Source: Selaginella moellendorffii
Taxonomy: Eukaryota > Streptophyta > Lycopodiopsida > Selaginellales > Selaginellaceae
Assembly (NCBI RefSeq): GCF_000143415.4
Contig: NW_003314301.1
Location: 1,176,314 to 1,240,313 of the forward strand
Direction of reading: 5' to 3'
Length of the DNA stretch: 64,000 nucleotides
Shown in pieces: positions 11,377-22,342 of this stretch. How positions within the stretch are numbered: position 1 is the stretch's first letter; each line of letters starts with the position of its first letter. The notes beneath the pieces were generated by a model. That model was not told where the DNA came from and did no database searches. It was given only the letters and a program-made list of their open reading frames with translations. Both the position numbers and the translations under genes were made by a program.

Positions 11377-13904
11377 TATAGTTACAAACATGAATATGAA
11401 ACATGAACATGAGCCTTAGATTTCAGGAACCTGACCATAGAACATGATCATGGCTCACAATAGCTCATGAATATTCTAGTGAATATTCTAAGAATATTCT
11501 ATTTTTAAAATTTTAGGAATATGCTACTTTTTATTATACTCAAACATCCTAAAAATCATCATTATCTTCAACCTCACAATCTTCGACATCATTTCCATCT
11601 TCCTCTTCCTCTCCTAACTCAAACTTGTCTTCCAGATGAAGAACTATCTCTAGTACTTTGTAGCCCACAAATTTGTCATAGTCACGGTCATATCTGCAGG
11701 TTAACAACTTGCTATTGCAAGCCACGAAACTAGAGCTGTTGTTCTGTCCATAGTATATTCCTCTTCTTTGAAGACACATATTCAAAAGTGTTGAACAATC
11801 TTTCCACCGAGGATGACGAGCATGCCTAACTTAAAACTCAAATGGCCAACCTTTTGAAGAGCTGGAATTTCATAACCATAGTCCTCCCACCAACATACAA
11901 CTCCCTTCTTAGTGCAATTAACTTTAGCATCAATCAAGTTGAAAATGCCTCCTATCCTCCTATAAATTAAAAGCTCATCCCGTATCATGTCCCTCTCATT
12001 GGATGTAAACATGGCCAATAGATAAACATTCCAATCCTTCATAACTTCTTTATTGGCATGCTTTTCATGTTCTTGAAACTCGTAGCATATATGCCACTGA
12101 GTGCATGAGCGAGTGATACTCATGCCACCGGTTAGACATGATTTGATAAAGTTCCATGTACTTGCCATAATCCGGCTCTCCTTCCTCTAAACTTGCATCC
12201 AACTTGTTCATACACTCATATATTTTTCTATTCATAGGTATATCATTGTCTACAAGACAAAGTAGCAGCATAACATCCTTGGACACCTCTAACATGTCCT
12301 TAACCTGTTCCCAAAAATGGTAATAAAAAACGGTTTCATAACTATTTTTGCCTACTCTTATCTTCGACTCAAGCTTTGTTCTGTACGTAGGGCATACAAA
12401 CATCTGTTGTAGAGCTTCTCAGAGTTCCACTAACCTCTCCATCATAATAAAGTTGTAGCCAAACCTCATATCACAATAGCATAGCATTCGCTTGTGAGTA
12501 AACTTTACTAGCAGTGCCACCATATGAGAGTGGTTCCTGACAAAGCTTACCAAAGCCTTTCTTCACTCCAGAAGTGTTACTATCCATGGAAGTTCACCGA
12601 AGTCTTTCAAGGCATTGTTCAAGCAATGGGCAAAACATGTTGCCCATTGAATCTTTGGGTACCTCTGTTTCAAAATTGCTGCTACTGCTCTATTCACATT
12701 TTCCCCATCCATTATAACCATGACAACATTCTCTACACCCATAATGCTAATGCCTTCTTCCCAACAACACAAAGTATTCTTAGTTGTTTTTCCTATTGAG
12801 GAAATATCAATAACCTTCAAAAATGTTACCCATCCTTAACTATATGTCACAAGCCCCATGATATGTTGATTCCTCCTATTTACCCACTAGTCTGTGCATA
12901 TGGTTACACCCCTCTGCTCCCACTACTTCTTCATGGACGCCATCTCAACATTAATGAATCCCTTCTCTTTCAACAAAAGCTTCTCTTGAAGATCATCATA
13001 TTTTAGTGGTGCATAAGCACACTATACCTAGAAACTTCTTAGATCATGTTGAGGAAATAAGGGGACCGAGTCTTCAGAAATGGAATGTGTTAGAAACCTT
13101 CCAATTGCCACATCAACTCAACTCTTTTGCTCTGGATCCATCAAATCTACAATATAGACTTAGCTTTGCTTGCTAAACAATGAGGAAAAGCAGCCACTTC
13201 CACTTGTCTGGGAAGATACCACTAGTATTGAAAGTTTTACATTTGGCCGTTTCTTCCCCCTTGTGCCTTTCTCAGAGTCAATAATCTTTTGCATGTTAAC
13301 CAACTTTGCCTTTTTGTTACCTAGGTTAAGGGGGCAACTCACAATATCCTACTGCTTGGGCCTTCTTCCCAACATATGAGCTTGCACATGATCAACACCA
13401 TTGAGCTTGTTCACCATTTGCATGACCACAATTTGTGGCCATGCCCCCTGCTCTCAAGCACATTTACCTCATCCCACCACCATGAAGAAGGATGCTTTTG
13501 CCCCTGCTTGATTGCTGTGCCATGCTTGGCAGTAGCAAGGCAAATGAAGTGCCTCTCAATCTGTGGCAAAGGGAGCAGCAGAGGCGGCTGTGACATGGCT
13601 AGAATCAACAGTGGCAATAGTGGCTGTGGCTCTGCCAAAATCAGTAGTGGCAACAATGGCTGTGGCACTGCCAGAATTGGCCATGGCAGCGGCTATGAAC
13701 AAGATCGAGAGCTTGGAGGAAATACCCTAGATTGTTGTGTGTGCCCTAACACGGGCCATGATCCTAGCAACCATGTCCAGGATCACGGCCCGTGTTCACA
13801 GTAGTATACTCTATTCATGAACATGGCTGTGGGAACACAAACCATGGCCATGTTCATGAAACATGGTGAACACGGCTAGGATCTCAGCCATGTTCATAAC
13901 TATG
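11377..13904 (-). mobile_element. hAT-type DNA transposon, decayed
   Basis: The 2.5-kb element is flanked by a perfect 8-bp duplication CTAAGGGA (11369-11376 and 13905-13912), the length typical of hAT elements. Its ends form imperfect inverted repeats (TATAGTTACAAACATG at the left; CATAGTTATGAACATG reversed at the right). It lies inside the gypsy LTR. Subterminal sequence is rich in AACATG and CATGTTC motifs. Its transposase reads on the minus strand. Confidence 0.85.
11549..13500 (-). pseudogene. hAT transposase (BED finger, DUF659, hAT dimerisation region), broken
   Basis: Fragments in several frames keep the order of a plant hAT transposase. First is a BED-finger-like part (LWSCKW ... 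HVQAHMLG, about 13430-13360). A DUF659-type core follows (GVENVVMVIMDG ... CFAHCLNNALKD, 12820-12563). A region like FWEQVKDML ... RWHEYH lies at 12403-12065. Last is a C-terminal dimerisation-like segment (WWEDYGYEIPALQK, about 11905-11850). Stops and frame changes separate them, so no functional enzyme is expected. The family assignment rests on motif recognition. Confidence 0.8.
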
Positions 13905-13983
13905 CTAAGGGAGGCTAGGGGTGAAAGCCCAAAGTGTGTGTTCCTTAGGGGGGGTGGCATATGGGGAGTTCCAAATGTATAGT
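13905..13983 (+). mobile_element. Gypsy LTR, second segment
   Basis: This is LTR sequence between the two nested insertions. It includes GGGTGAAAGCCCAAAG, which corresponds to the reversed 56885-56900, and ends CCAAATGTATAGT. The uninterrupted relative at 57837 reads CCAAATGTATAGTAGGG, which shows exactly where the large transposon entered. Confidence 0.8.
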
Positions 13984-14007
13984 AAGCTCTATTTCGTTAA
14001 AGTGGGA
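13984..14007 (+). repeat. Left terminal inverted repeat of the large transposon
   Basis: 24 bp starting AAGCTCTATTTCG, identical to the reverse complement of 26908-26931. Sequence further in is not shared between the two ends. Confidence 0.85.
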
Positions 14008-14209
14008 TTTATTCAGTAAAATGGGACTAGGTACAAATTTTCAAGTATTTGAAAATGACGTGAAATTATATATTTTTTGTCCAGGGGCTAGACATATCTG
14101 GGGCATGGTGACTAGCGCGGTGACTTTGTGTCCAGACTGAGTCCATCTGGTTGTATAATAAATCTCATTGTCAAGGTGAACAAGCCGAATATGAAACTAA
14201 AGAAGAGCG

Positions 14210-15542
14210 ATGGCATGCGCGCACACACTATTTGTTTGTTCATTGAGCGTGTGGTGAGCTTTCCAAGATGAACGTCATTCCTATTAGCCAGACATATAAC
14301 TTAATGGTGAGAACATTTAGATATTATTCAATGTTATCTTTTTCTAACGAATCTAATTGTGAAGGTGTAGCAAGAGGCATTGCTAGTCTGGAGAAGTCAT
14401 TTAACTCATTTGACCCTTAGTGTATTTTCATGAAACTAAATAACATTCATATTATTAAGGAATTTCTCTAGTACCTTTTTTTTACGACATAGAGGCTTGC
14501 ATTTCTTTCAAAGGTGATTTAGTAAAAGGCCTGAGGGCACATGCCATTCTATTTCTCAGACCGGTATTAAGATATACTAGTGCAAAGGGAAAAAGGTATT
14601 TGGTGATCAAGTAAATGGTATGAGGGCACACGCTATTATAAGCCTAAGCGCTAGTGGACACCTCCTTTTTGGTACTCTCAGCAGTACTATCATCCTTCTT
14701 CGGGTCAGTTGTTTTGCTTTGGATTGTTGTCTCTGACGTTACTGGGGCATTCTCGATAGTTGTTAATGTTGCCGTTTGTTCAGAAAAATGATCACCTGGA
14801 GTATAGTACGGGGAGTTTGGAAGATTTATATATTCTACATCTTCACCTATCTCCTTCTCCGTCTCCTTTTCTGCCTCACTTACAGATTTTGTGCTTGCCA
14901 TGAGAACGCTCTTCACCCTAAAATATGGAGTTCGTTGTGTTATAAAAGGAAACCAACACACACGCTGCAAGAGAATGATGGTACATAAAGCACATAAGCC
15001 CACAATATGGGTTTATGTGCCATTAATATGGGCCACACGCCATATTATTAGATTTATGCACGTGTGATTGGTAAATGCATATGTCACATCATCTTTGTTT
15101 TACCTCACACACTATATCAGGCCTAATGAACCATATCACATGTGCGCACATGCTATATATATGGAGAAGTATTATGCAAGGATAGAAAAATTCAATGCAT
15201 GATTGTGGAGAGCAATGGCATGAAGCCACATGCTAAATAACATTTTAGAGAAAGAATTAAAATAGAAACATGCAAACAGTACTGAGTGGACCAAGACTTA
15301 GAAGTGCACAATTGAATGAGGTATTTCTAATAAATATTTCACTCACCTCATATAGGAATGGCTACCACTCTCAAATGGCGTATCGCCTCATGCCATCACC
15401 TCGCAATTTGTTATAACAATCTGATGAATTCATATTCGGCTTGTTCACCTTGAACTTTAAGTAAGATTTGCTAGAACAACTAAGAATTTATACTTGTTAT
15501 TTGTATCATCTCACCTAGGAATGTCGTAAGGCCACATGCCAT
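14210..15542. repeat. Cluster of seven 22-bp palindromes
   Basis: Sites of the family with half-sites ATGGCRTG/CAYGCCAT lie at 14210-14232, 14525-14548, 14614-14637, 15025-15046, 15214-15237, 15375-15396 and 15521-15542. A related larger inverted repeat lies at 14987-15018. The last one overlaps the stop codon of the transposase-like gene. Several have one weak half. They lie in what looks like the 3' non-coding side of that gene. Confidence 0.75.
14644..15003 (-). CDS. Possible small Thr/Glu/Lys-rich exon of the large transposon
   Basis: This is an open frame of 119 codons on the minus strand. The credible part begins after an intron-like end (ATATTTTAG at about 14915-14925). It encodes a hydrophilic stretch rich in Thr, Glu, Ser and Lys and ends at a stop at 14644. 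No family is recognised. It lies 3' of the transposase-like gene and could be a separate small gene, an alternative last exon, or chance. Confidence 0.3.
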   Translation of the reverse strand: MGLCALCTIILLQRVCWFPFITQRTPYFRVKSVLMASTKSVSEAEKETEKEIGEDVEYINLPNSPYYTPGDHFSEQTATLTTIENAPVTSETTIQSKTTDPKKDDSTAESTKKEVSTSA

Positions 15543-18302
15543 CACGCCTCCTCTGATTCAGATTCGGATTGTTCACCTTGAAATAAAATACATTAGAAAC
15601 TTAGTAAAGGAATATTAATGAATCTCACCTTGAACCCGGGTTATGAATGCTCTTGCTGCATCTCTTGCATGGTCTGGCAAGGTGATGGTGGCACTCTGCT
15701 TCCGCATCCAACCATGCACAACATTATCCACCGATATGCTCATGTTGGGATCCCTTGGATTCAGCACCCATCTGTTTTCTAGGCAATCCTTCGTATATCC
15801 GGAACTTGGCTTGAACCACTCCATAGCTACATTGAAGGAGTTAGTTTCCGCGTCCTCCTCTGCATCAGTGATGCAGCGCCCCACCCATATCATTTGTTTT
15901 TTATTACTGGGTCTGACAAGCACGACCATTCCTTTGCAGACCTGTACTGGATTGAATGCTGAATCCGGCTTCTTGTTCCTCGGCCCACAATAGTGATCCT
16001 CAACATCGTTATCTGTCACTGCATTTCCAGAGGACATTGTTCCGCTACTATCTGGTGCTCTGGGTTCTGGCCAAAAGGACTCTTCCAATTCTTCATATAC
16101 AACCGGCCCATTTTGGATAGCAGATATAATCTTCTCCCAGTATTCGAGCAAAGGCTTGCACCTCTTAAAATAGGATTCTCCACCAAACACCAACCCCCTC
16201 TTCCAGAAGGCAATATGCTGTCTAATCCCGGCCACTATACTTTCCTGGTCTTTGAGTCCATCCGGGTGCATCGGCCGTGGGGAACCCTGAGGAATCATAG
16301 GTTCCCCAGTTATGGGATCTCTCTTGAAGAGTTCAATGCCGTCCACTGGCAGCCACACTGTGTCCCATTCTCTCATCTTGTACCTCATCACTGGAGCACC
16401 GTCACGCATGCTGAAATGAAACTGAAGAGGCTTGGAGTGGCCAATCAGCGTTTCGGATCCGTCCCTGATGTAGCCTCTTACAAACCCCTTAAAGTCTGGA
16501 ACCTCTGTCACAAGTGCAGCTTCAACAGTGCCTTTGATGCAATTCTGGAATTCATCGTAGAGTTGTGGGAGGGTGAGGACATTGGATCGCCGGAGGGACT
16601 CTGCCAGGTGACTGAACATGGCATCGACGTCTTCATGAGTGTGCCCAACCATGAGAAAGCCAAGTGTAACCGTTTCAAATATGCCTTTAGCAACAAGCAT
16701 CGCCAAGTACGCGAAGACGTACATGTTTTTGTTCTCATTGCCAGCATTGTCTGTTTGGAGCAGAAGATGGGGTGGAAGGCCACATCGGCCGCAAGAACTT
16801 CCTTGAGATTCTGCTTCGTTTGGATGAGGCTGTGCATTCACCGGGCGACCAGCCTTGTCGTCACGTGATAACCCTACAATCTGACGGCCAACATATTCAC
16901 TGGGATGGCATGGGGCCCCACGCGATACTGCAAGCCTTTGCTCCTCCTCCAGCTGAACCCTGTATGGGGTTCGATCGACAAGGGCCTTATGCAAGGGTTG
17001 GCCGTTCAGCTCAGTCTGCGCACTTTGCAGAGACCTTAAGTGTTTTGCTAGGGACGCAATCATTATGTTTGCACCCCCGCCACCCCATAGAGGTACAAAG
17101 AAGTTCCCATAGTTCTGGGCACCATGCCCATGAGCGATTATGCCAAACAGAGACACAGGCAGCTGCATGGATGAAGAGATTGCCTTGGGGGCAGGATTGA
17201 GTCGAGGTAAGCACGTCTTTTTCTGGTCCATTTTGTCGTGGATGATGCAGAGGTAAGAGTCAGGTCTCTCCATGGAGAGAATCCTGTTATGATAATATGC
17301 AGTCCTGCAGCTTCTCTGCTCGATGTTGTGGTCGAGCCGCCTTTTAACCAATGTCTCTCGCTCTTGAGCGCTACAAGAATTCTTTGACAAAGCCATTTTG
17401 ATAGCAGTGCACTCATCACACTTTGAAAAGCTGGAGTACTTTCCTATACTCACATCCCTGAACCTGTTGCTCCACAATCTACTAAATCTAGATTGGCTCA
17501 GCTTCCTGTAGCCATTACTCTGGAGTTCCCGATTCACATCTTCCAATATGGCCCCCTTGGTATACATGGAAGGGAGAACTCGTTGGGTGTCTCGTGTTCC
17601 ATCTTCCAAGAGGCGGGTTTTATGTGGTTGCTACTCGCTACATGTCTCGACAAACCTCTTGAAGATTGCCTCTCCATATACAACATGACCCCTGGTTTTG
17701 TGCGTACCGTCGTTCCCATGGACTGCCTGTTGAACCCTTTGTTCCTCGAACTCAGTTTTGATTCTGTAGAATGTGCTTCGAGGGACTCCATAAATGATTC
17801 TCCATGCCTTCATGCAGACCAAACCCCTCTGGAAGACCATGCCCCCCACCTGATGTTCTGAAGCATCAACAGATGACCGTAATGCCTCATACACAAAATT
17901 GCGAGCTGCCTTCCAGGACAATGTCTTGTATCTTGCTCTCTCCTCTTCAATAGCATCCCAATCAGCATGTTGACAGCACCTCCTCTTGCAACAAGCAACT
18001 GTCGAGACCATTTGAACCTCCATCGCCATTTTCTGCCTTTTCGGTTCATTGCTCAGATCCTTTTGGCTGCGCTTTAGGAAGGTGTACTTTCTTTTCCCAT
18101 GAAGAGATGTTCTGTCATCAGTTGTAGTGGTGTTTGATTGTGAATCCTTCACATTCTCAAACACTAAGTGCCTCAATTTCCACCGCACAATGCTTCCAAT
18201 AGTCAGACTGTTTTCTTCTGTGTCAACAACCTCTAAAATCGCAACTCCAATATCATCCCAGCCCAATTCTTGATTAGCAACGCGCATCTCTTGGATCGAC
18301 AA
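15542..18302 (-). pseudogene. DUF7869-like, transposase-like protein with an in-frame TAG
   Basis: The gene reads minus. The large exon is 18302-15629, followed by a 52-nt intron (15577-15628) and a last exon 15542-15576 ending GEQSESESEEA and TGA. The N-terminal part has a Cys cluster (ACCKRRCC, about 17995) and a GVPRSTFYRIK segment. The core has HDKMD (17243-17229), TDNAGNENKN (near 16751) and GHTHEDVDAMFS (near 16640). This is the pattern of DUF7869-type proteins, and I infer a DDE/RNase H-like fold with these as its acidic residues. One TAG at 17631-17633 interrupts an otherwise open frame of about 890 codons. The 5' end is lost in the assembly gap. It is the best candidate for the element's transposase; the catalytic role is not proven. 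Confidence 0.65.
16905..16926. repeat. 22-bp palindrome inside the transposase-like exon
   Basis: This member of the palindrome family is read through as coding sequence on the minus strand (SRGAPCHPS). The centre GGGGCCCC is perfectly symmetric, and the right half has one change (GCGAT for GCCAT). Confidence 0.65.
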
Positions 18303-18303
18303 C

Positions 18304-18475
18304 NNNNNNNNNNNNNNNNNNNNNNNNNNNNNNNNNNNNNNNNNNNNNNNNNNNNNNNNNNNNNNNNNNNNNNNNNNNNNNNNNNNNNNNNNNNNNNNNN
18401 NNNNNNNNNNNNNNNNNNNNNNNNNNNNNNNNNNNNNNNNNNNNNNNNNNNNNNNNNNNNNNNNNNNNNNNNNNN
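18304..18475. other. Assembly gap (172 N)
   Basis: Unknown bases. The gap hides the 5' part of the transposase-like gene. Confidence 0.99.
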
Positions 18476-18508
18476 ATGGCCTAAATCATAACATACCAAA
18501 CAACCTCA

Positions 18509-18600
18509 ATAGCATGAGGCCACATGCCATTATTCAAACATGCTATTGACACCCATGTGAAATTTCGCATTCACAAAATTGGCATGAGGCCTCATGCCAT
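18509..18600. repeat. Two 22-bp palindromes
   Basis: The sites are 18509-18530 and 18578-18600. The second has the symmetric centre GAGGCCTC. They lie just upstream of the transposase-like gene, in its 5' region or in an upstream intron. Confidence 0.75.
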
Positions 18601-18682
18601 CTTGATAAACACATAGCTACAAGTAGGTGAACATACCAGGAAGCACAAGTGCCGAATATCAAGAGGAAGCGGTAGCCACACC

Positions 18683-18770
18683 AAAGACAGTGCCGCTCGC
18701 AACACCGCAACTACTCGTAGCGCCGCTCGTAACACCGCAACTGCTCGTAGCGCTGCTCGCACAAACTGCC
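18683..18770. repeat. Short 30-bp tandem repeat
   Basis: There are about two and a half copies of a 30-bp unit containing CTCGTAGCGC and ACACCGCAACT, followed by more diverged CTCGCA-rich units up to about 18830. The region is GC-rich and open in several frames. I see no protein family. Confidence 0.6.
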
Positions 18771-18899
18771 ACTCGCATAAACTGTCGCTCGCAATGGCCC
18801 TCGCAATGCCGCAACGGCTCGTAGACGCATAAACCACAGCTCACAACGCCGTTTACACAAGCAGCGCTCACTGTGCTCAGCGGAACCAAGAACACGGCG

Positions 18900-20900
18900 C
18901 ACAAAAATGATAGACCTAGGAATGAGTTCGAGAATTCAAAAATAACACACGCTTGAACGTCACATCAAATCCTCTGACAAACCAGATCTTATGATTCCTC
19001 TGACAAATTTCAAACTGAGTAGCGTCTAGACTTTGCTGTCGGAGGTTGAACTTTGTCACATCATGTCCTTGCCTCGATCCAGTTGTGCCATGTCAGTGAT
19101 TCGAACTTTGCCATGCCATATCAGCGATCCGCGCCAAGATTATTCGCCGTGTAAAGGAATAATTATGTTGTGTGTGTACGTCCATTTATGGCAATATAAG
19201 GCCACACGCCATTCAAAGAATAATGCTAGTCAAGCATTTTTTGGTGTATTTTTGGGTTCAAAATTGCATGAGCCCACACGCTATAAAGTTTACCTGTACC
19301 AAAAATAGAAACAACTTTATTTACTTGGGAATTTAAGTGGTTGAGGCATTTTTAAACTTACAAACACATGCCCTACTTACATTCCTTTGGTTGCTTAAAA
19401 TTCAAAAATATTATAAACCTTTCTTTTTGCATTTTCAATGTTTTCAATTATGGTTTTTGATTTTCGCAGGACCAGCCTAGTAATCTATTTGCATCCCGTC
19501 ATGTTTATAGCTAGCTTTCGTTTGTCCCCTTCGCTAGCCTGAGATACATCTGCTCGGCATCTGCCTCTTACAGCATTTGCCCAGAAAGGGCATCTTTCTT
19601 CACGCAGCATTTGCCACATGTTTAGGGTTTAGGGTTTAGGGTTTAGCAATTCAGGAGCTTGATAAACATGCAAATACAGAACTTGATGCAAAATCCTTTG
19701 ATATGTCACAATGCCCCTAGGACCATAAACACATTTCAATAGAGAGGGTCCTTTCATTTCATAACTCCTTACGTAGATCTTGGTGAAACCAGAGTTAGTG
19801 AAGTTAGTTTCTTGTGATCCCGCATCTGATTGTGATGTCCCTTTGCAGTTTCGATGGAAAGGTCAATGCACACCAAACTGTAAAATCTTGGAGCAAAATA
19901 ACGGTCGGATCTATGGCAAATGCCCCTGAAACATTGTAAGGCTCGTGTGGTCTCATGTGGTGTCCGATCGAGATGCTTCTTTGCAGGGTCATCAAGAAAG
20001 ACATTGTATACCATTCTATAAAATCTAGTTGCGATCTAACGGTTGGATCTCCAGAAAACTCAAAAAAATCTCGCGCGTGTTAGAATATTCTAGGAATATA
20101 CTCCTATGTGCCCCTGAAAATGGCATGCGGCCCCACGCCATTCAAGAGATAACGCCAGATGACGCCGAGCATTTTTTGGTGCATTTTTTGGGATTTTTTG
20201 TATACCATTCTTTATTTAGCTGAACATCTGGCATTTTTGGAAATACAAGATGCTTTGGAATATTCAATCATGCATGGTATAAATATAGCGAGGGTATTAA
20301 ATGATATCCCAATCATGATCTTTCTTTTGGATTTCGCGTGCATGCAGTCCGAGGAATGATGACGTTGCGGATTTCTTTTGGATTTCACGTGCATGCATGC
20401 GCGCGGTGATCCAGAAATTAATGGTGGCGCCCAAGTCTGATGAATGATGACGTGGCAGGATTACCAACCGTCGTGACATTTCGCGCGTGTGAGGTTAGGT
20501 TTTGCATTTTGCTTCGTACTCGCGCTCGCATTGCGCTCCCACTCGCGATCACGCTCACATTCGCACTCATCTACCTTCTCTACAGGTTTCTCGTGTGCAT
20601 CGGCGTCCACTCGCGCTTGCATCACACTCGCGCTCGCATCGCGCTCGTGTGCATCGGCGTCCACTTCAAGACACACCCAGTTTGTAACTTCGCCGCCAAC
20701 TCCGCCGCCCACTCCGCCACCCACACGCAGCCCACTTGGTGTCCCGGGAGATTTCAGCGCCACTCTCCAACTGTAAGTGGCAGAGTAGCCTTGCTGCTAC
20801 GATCCGCTACACACACAGTGCACATTCGCCAGCGAGTCTGGCCTCGATTGTCACGCCTCCATTCGGCTTCAAATGGTAAGTCTTTTAGGCCAAGTAGAAA
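18900..20900. promoter_or_regulatory. Divergent inter-gene region of the large transposon
   Basis: This 2-kb stretch lies between the minus-strand transposase-like gene and the plus-strand long gene. No convincing gene is seen. It holds palindromes at 19187-19212, 19263-19284 and 20120-20141, a telomere-like repeat at 19621-19646, and a duplicated 20-25-bp block around 'cttttggatttc' (20325-20400). A GC-rich low-complexity tract is at 20520-20740. By position it should contain the promoters of both genes; this is inference. Confidence 0.45.
19621..19646. repeat. Interstitial telomere-like repeat (TTTAGGG)
   Basis: Three full TTTAGGG units and a partial fourth, the Arabidopsis-type plant telomere unit. 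The tract is too short for a telomere relic; it may act as a telo-box in a promoter or be chance. Confidence 0.8.
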
Positions 20901-21059
20901 ATGGCATGAGGCCACATGCCATTCAGTAGCAACATTGGCATGCACCGATTAGGCTCTCGAGTGCAGTCCGGTTACAGATGGCGTGTAGCCTCACGCCATC
21001 TTAGGATGCAACCTCAAGACATCTGATGCAGTGGTGAATAGCGTGTGGCCTCACGTTAT
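20901..21059. repeat. Three 22-bp palindromes at the 5' end of the long gene
   Basis: The sites are 20901-20922, 20978-20999 and 21038-21059. The third lies in a likely intron (21034-21114, GTGAAT...ACAG). The first lies after a donor-like GTAAGT at about 20876. These probably belong to short 5' introns, but I could not fix the first exons. Confidence 0.7.
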
Positions 21060-22293
21060 TTCCAGCTGCTAGCTTTTCATCTGTCAGCTCTAATTGTTGT
21101 GCATTTCTGAACAGGCGAGGAATTGCGTTCTTCTTCCAGCCACTGTCAATGTGGATGCAGAGAAGGGGGAGGAGCTCACCAGTTGGACTTTCGGGATGGA
21201 AGGCGAGGATCTGAGGCTGTACAACACAGATGGTGGGAGAAAAGAATGCATGGGGATCCTCATCCAAGTGACAGACACTCCATGCAGTTCCATGCAAGAA
21301 TATGGACTGGCACTTGTGGTAGAGACAGCGTCCGCCTTCAAGATCCACCTTGCACATCCTAGCGGCTTCCCGGAGGGGGGCAACGGCTATGAGGAATTCC
21401 TAGAGGGAGCTAGGGAGAGGTTGTCCAGGAGGCCCACAATTTCAAAGACGTTGCGGGTCTATGAAGATCACATGGAATCCACGGACCTCACCTATGGCGA
21501 TGTTCAAAAACTATATTCCAACATTGAGCCGTTGAGAGTGCCTCCAGTTCGCGAAGCGAAGGGGAAGGGGGTCGATCTGGAAACTACCCCGAAGCAGAAA
21601 AGGGTGGTCAAGCTCAAGCCGATGTCCGACTCTCTTGCTCCAAAAAAGAAGCTACTCGGTGATGCCATTGCCTCGAGTTCGAACACTACACCCACCAAAA
21701 AGAAGAGCCGCAAAGAGCAGAAAAAGCAAGAAGAGGCAGCAAAAATCGTCGCAGATAATAGTACTTGTTACTATTCCAACAAAGTATATACAATCGACGT
21801 GAGCCGTATCGACATCCAAAGCAAATACAACCACAGGCTAGTATCTGATGAGTGGGTGGAGAAACTGAAGCAGAAGATGCTGGCAAGTCCAGTAACACCC
21901 GACATCGTAGACGTGATCCCCTACTACCGAACAATGAAGGGCGAGACGAGGTTTCCAGACTTGATCAATAGGAAGGTGTTGGACGATCAGAACATCCGGT
22001 TCTATGCCGTCTCCGGGCAGCATTCTAGCTTGGCGATGCAAGAGATAGTTGTGGATATTATGGTGGGCGAGGAGGTGAAGAAAGTCTTCAAGACAAGAGT
22101 TGTCCGCCTGATAAAAGGCAACTCGCCCCTCCGATCTATCATATACATCTCCCACGCGCAGAATGTCAAGCAAGAAACATGCTACAAATCGGGTCTGCAC
22201 GAGACATTGGCACGAACACAGAAGCTCTGGGTTCAACTGAAGAAGCCACAAAAACCAGGACAAGGACGTGCACTAGCAACTAGCGTCTGGCAG

Positions 22294-22342
22294 GTAAGCC
22301 TCGTTGCATGTGGCATGTGGCCTCACGCTATTTCCATTGCAG
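22294..22342 (+). other. 49-nt intron containing a palindrome (22310-22331)
   Basis: The intron runs GTAAGCC ... TTGCAG. It joins VWQ to EFSSLL in frame. The 22-bp palindrome fills almost half of it. Confidence 0.75.

Larger units (their letters stand above)
14171..15582. repeat. Three copies of a 25-bp exon-like unit
   Basis: The unit TCAAGGTGAACAAGCCGAAT and a few more bases occurs on + at 14171-14195. It also occurs on - at 15429-15454 and, with changes, at 15557-15582. In the last copy it is the start of the final exon of the transposase-like gene (intron end CAAG, then GTGAACAA). In two copies a palindrome follows within 15-50 bp, so exon piece and palindrome may have been duplicated together. 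Confidence 0.6.

Noticed and set aside
13160-13804. Plus-strand Gly/Ser/Cys-rich frame (about 13560-13700)
   Set aside because: Caused by a short tandem repeat (GGCAACAATGGCTGTGGC-like) in the end region of the hAT element.
15643-17861. Several plus-strand frames of 116-291 codons
   Set aside because: They are shadows of the minus-strand transposase-like gene; its motifs and splice sites fit only the minus strand.
20440-20952. Overlapping 170- and 95-codon frames before the cargo gene
   Set aside because: Low-complexity GC-rich repeats (CTCGCGCTCGCA-like) without family features; a palindrome and a donor-like site lie inside.
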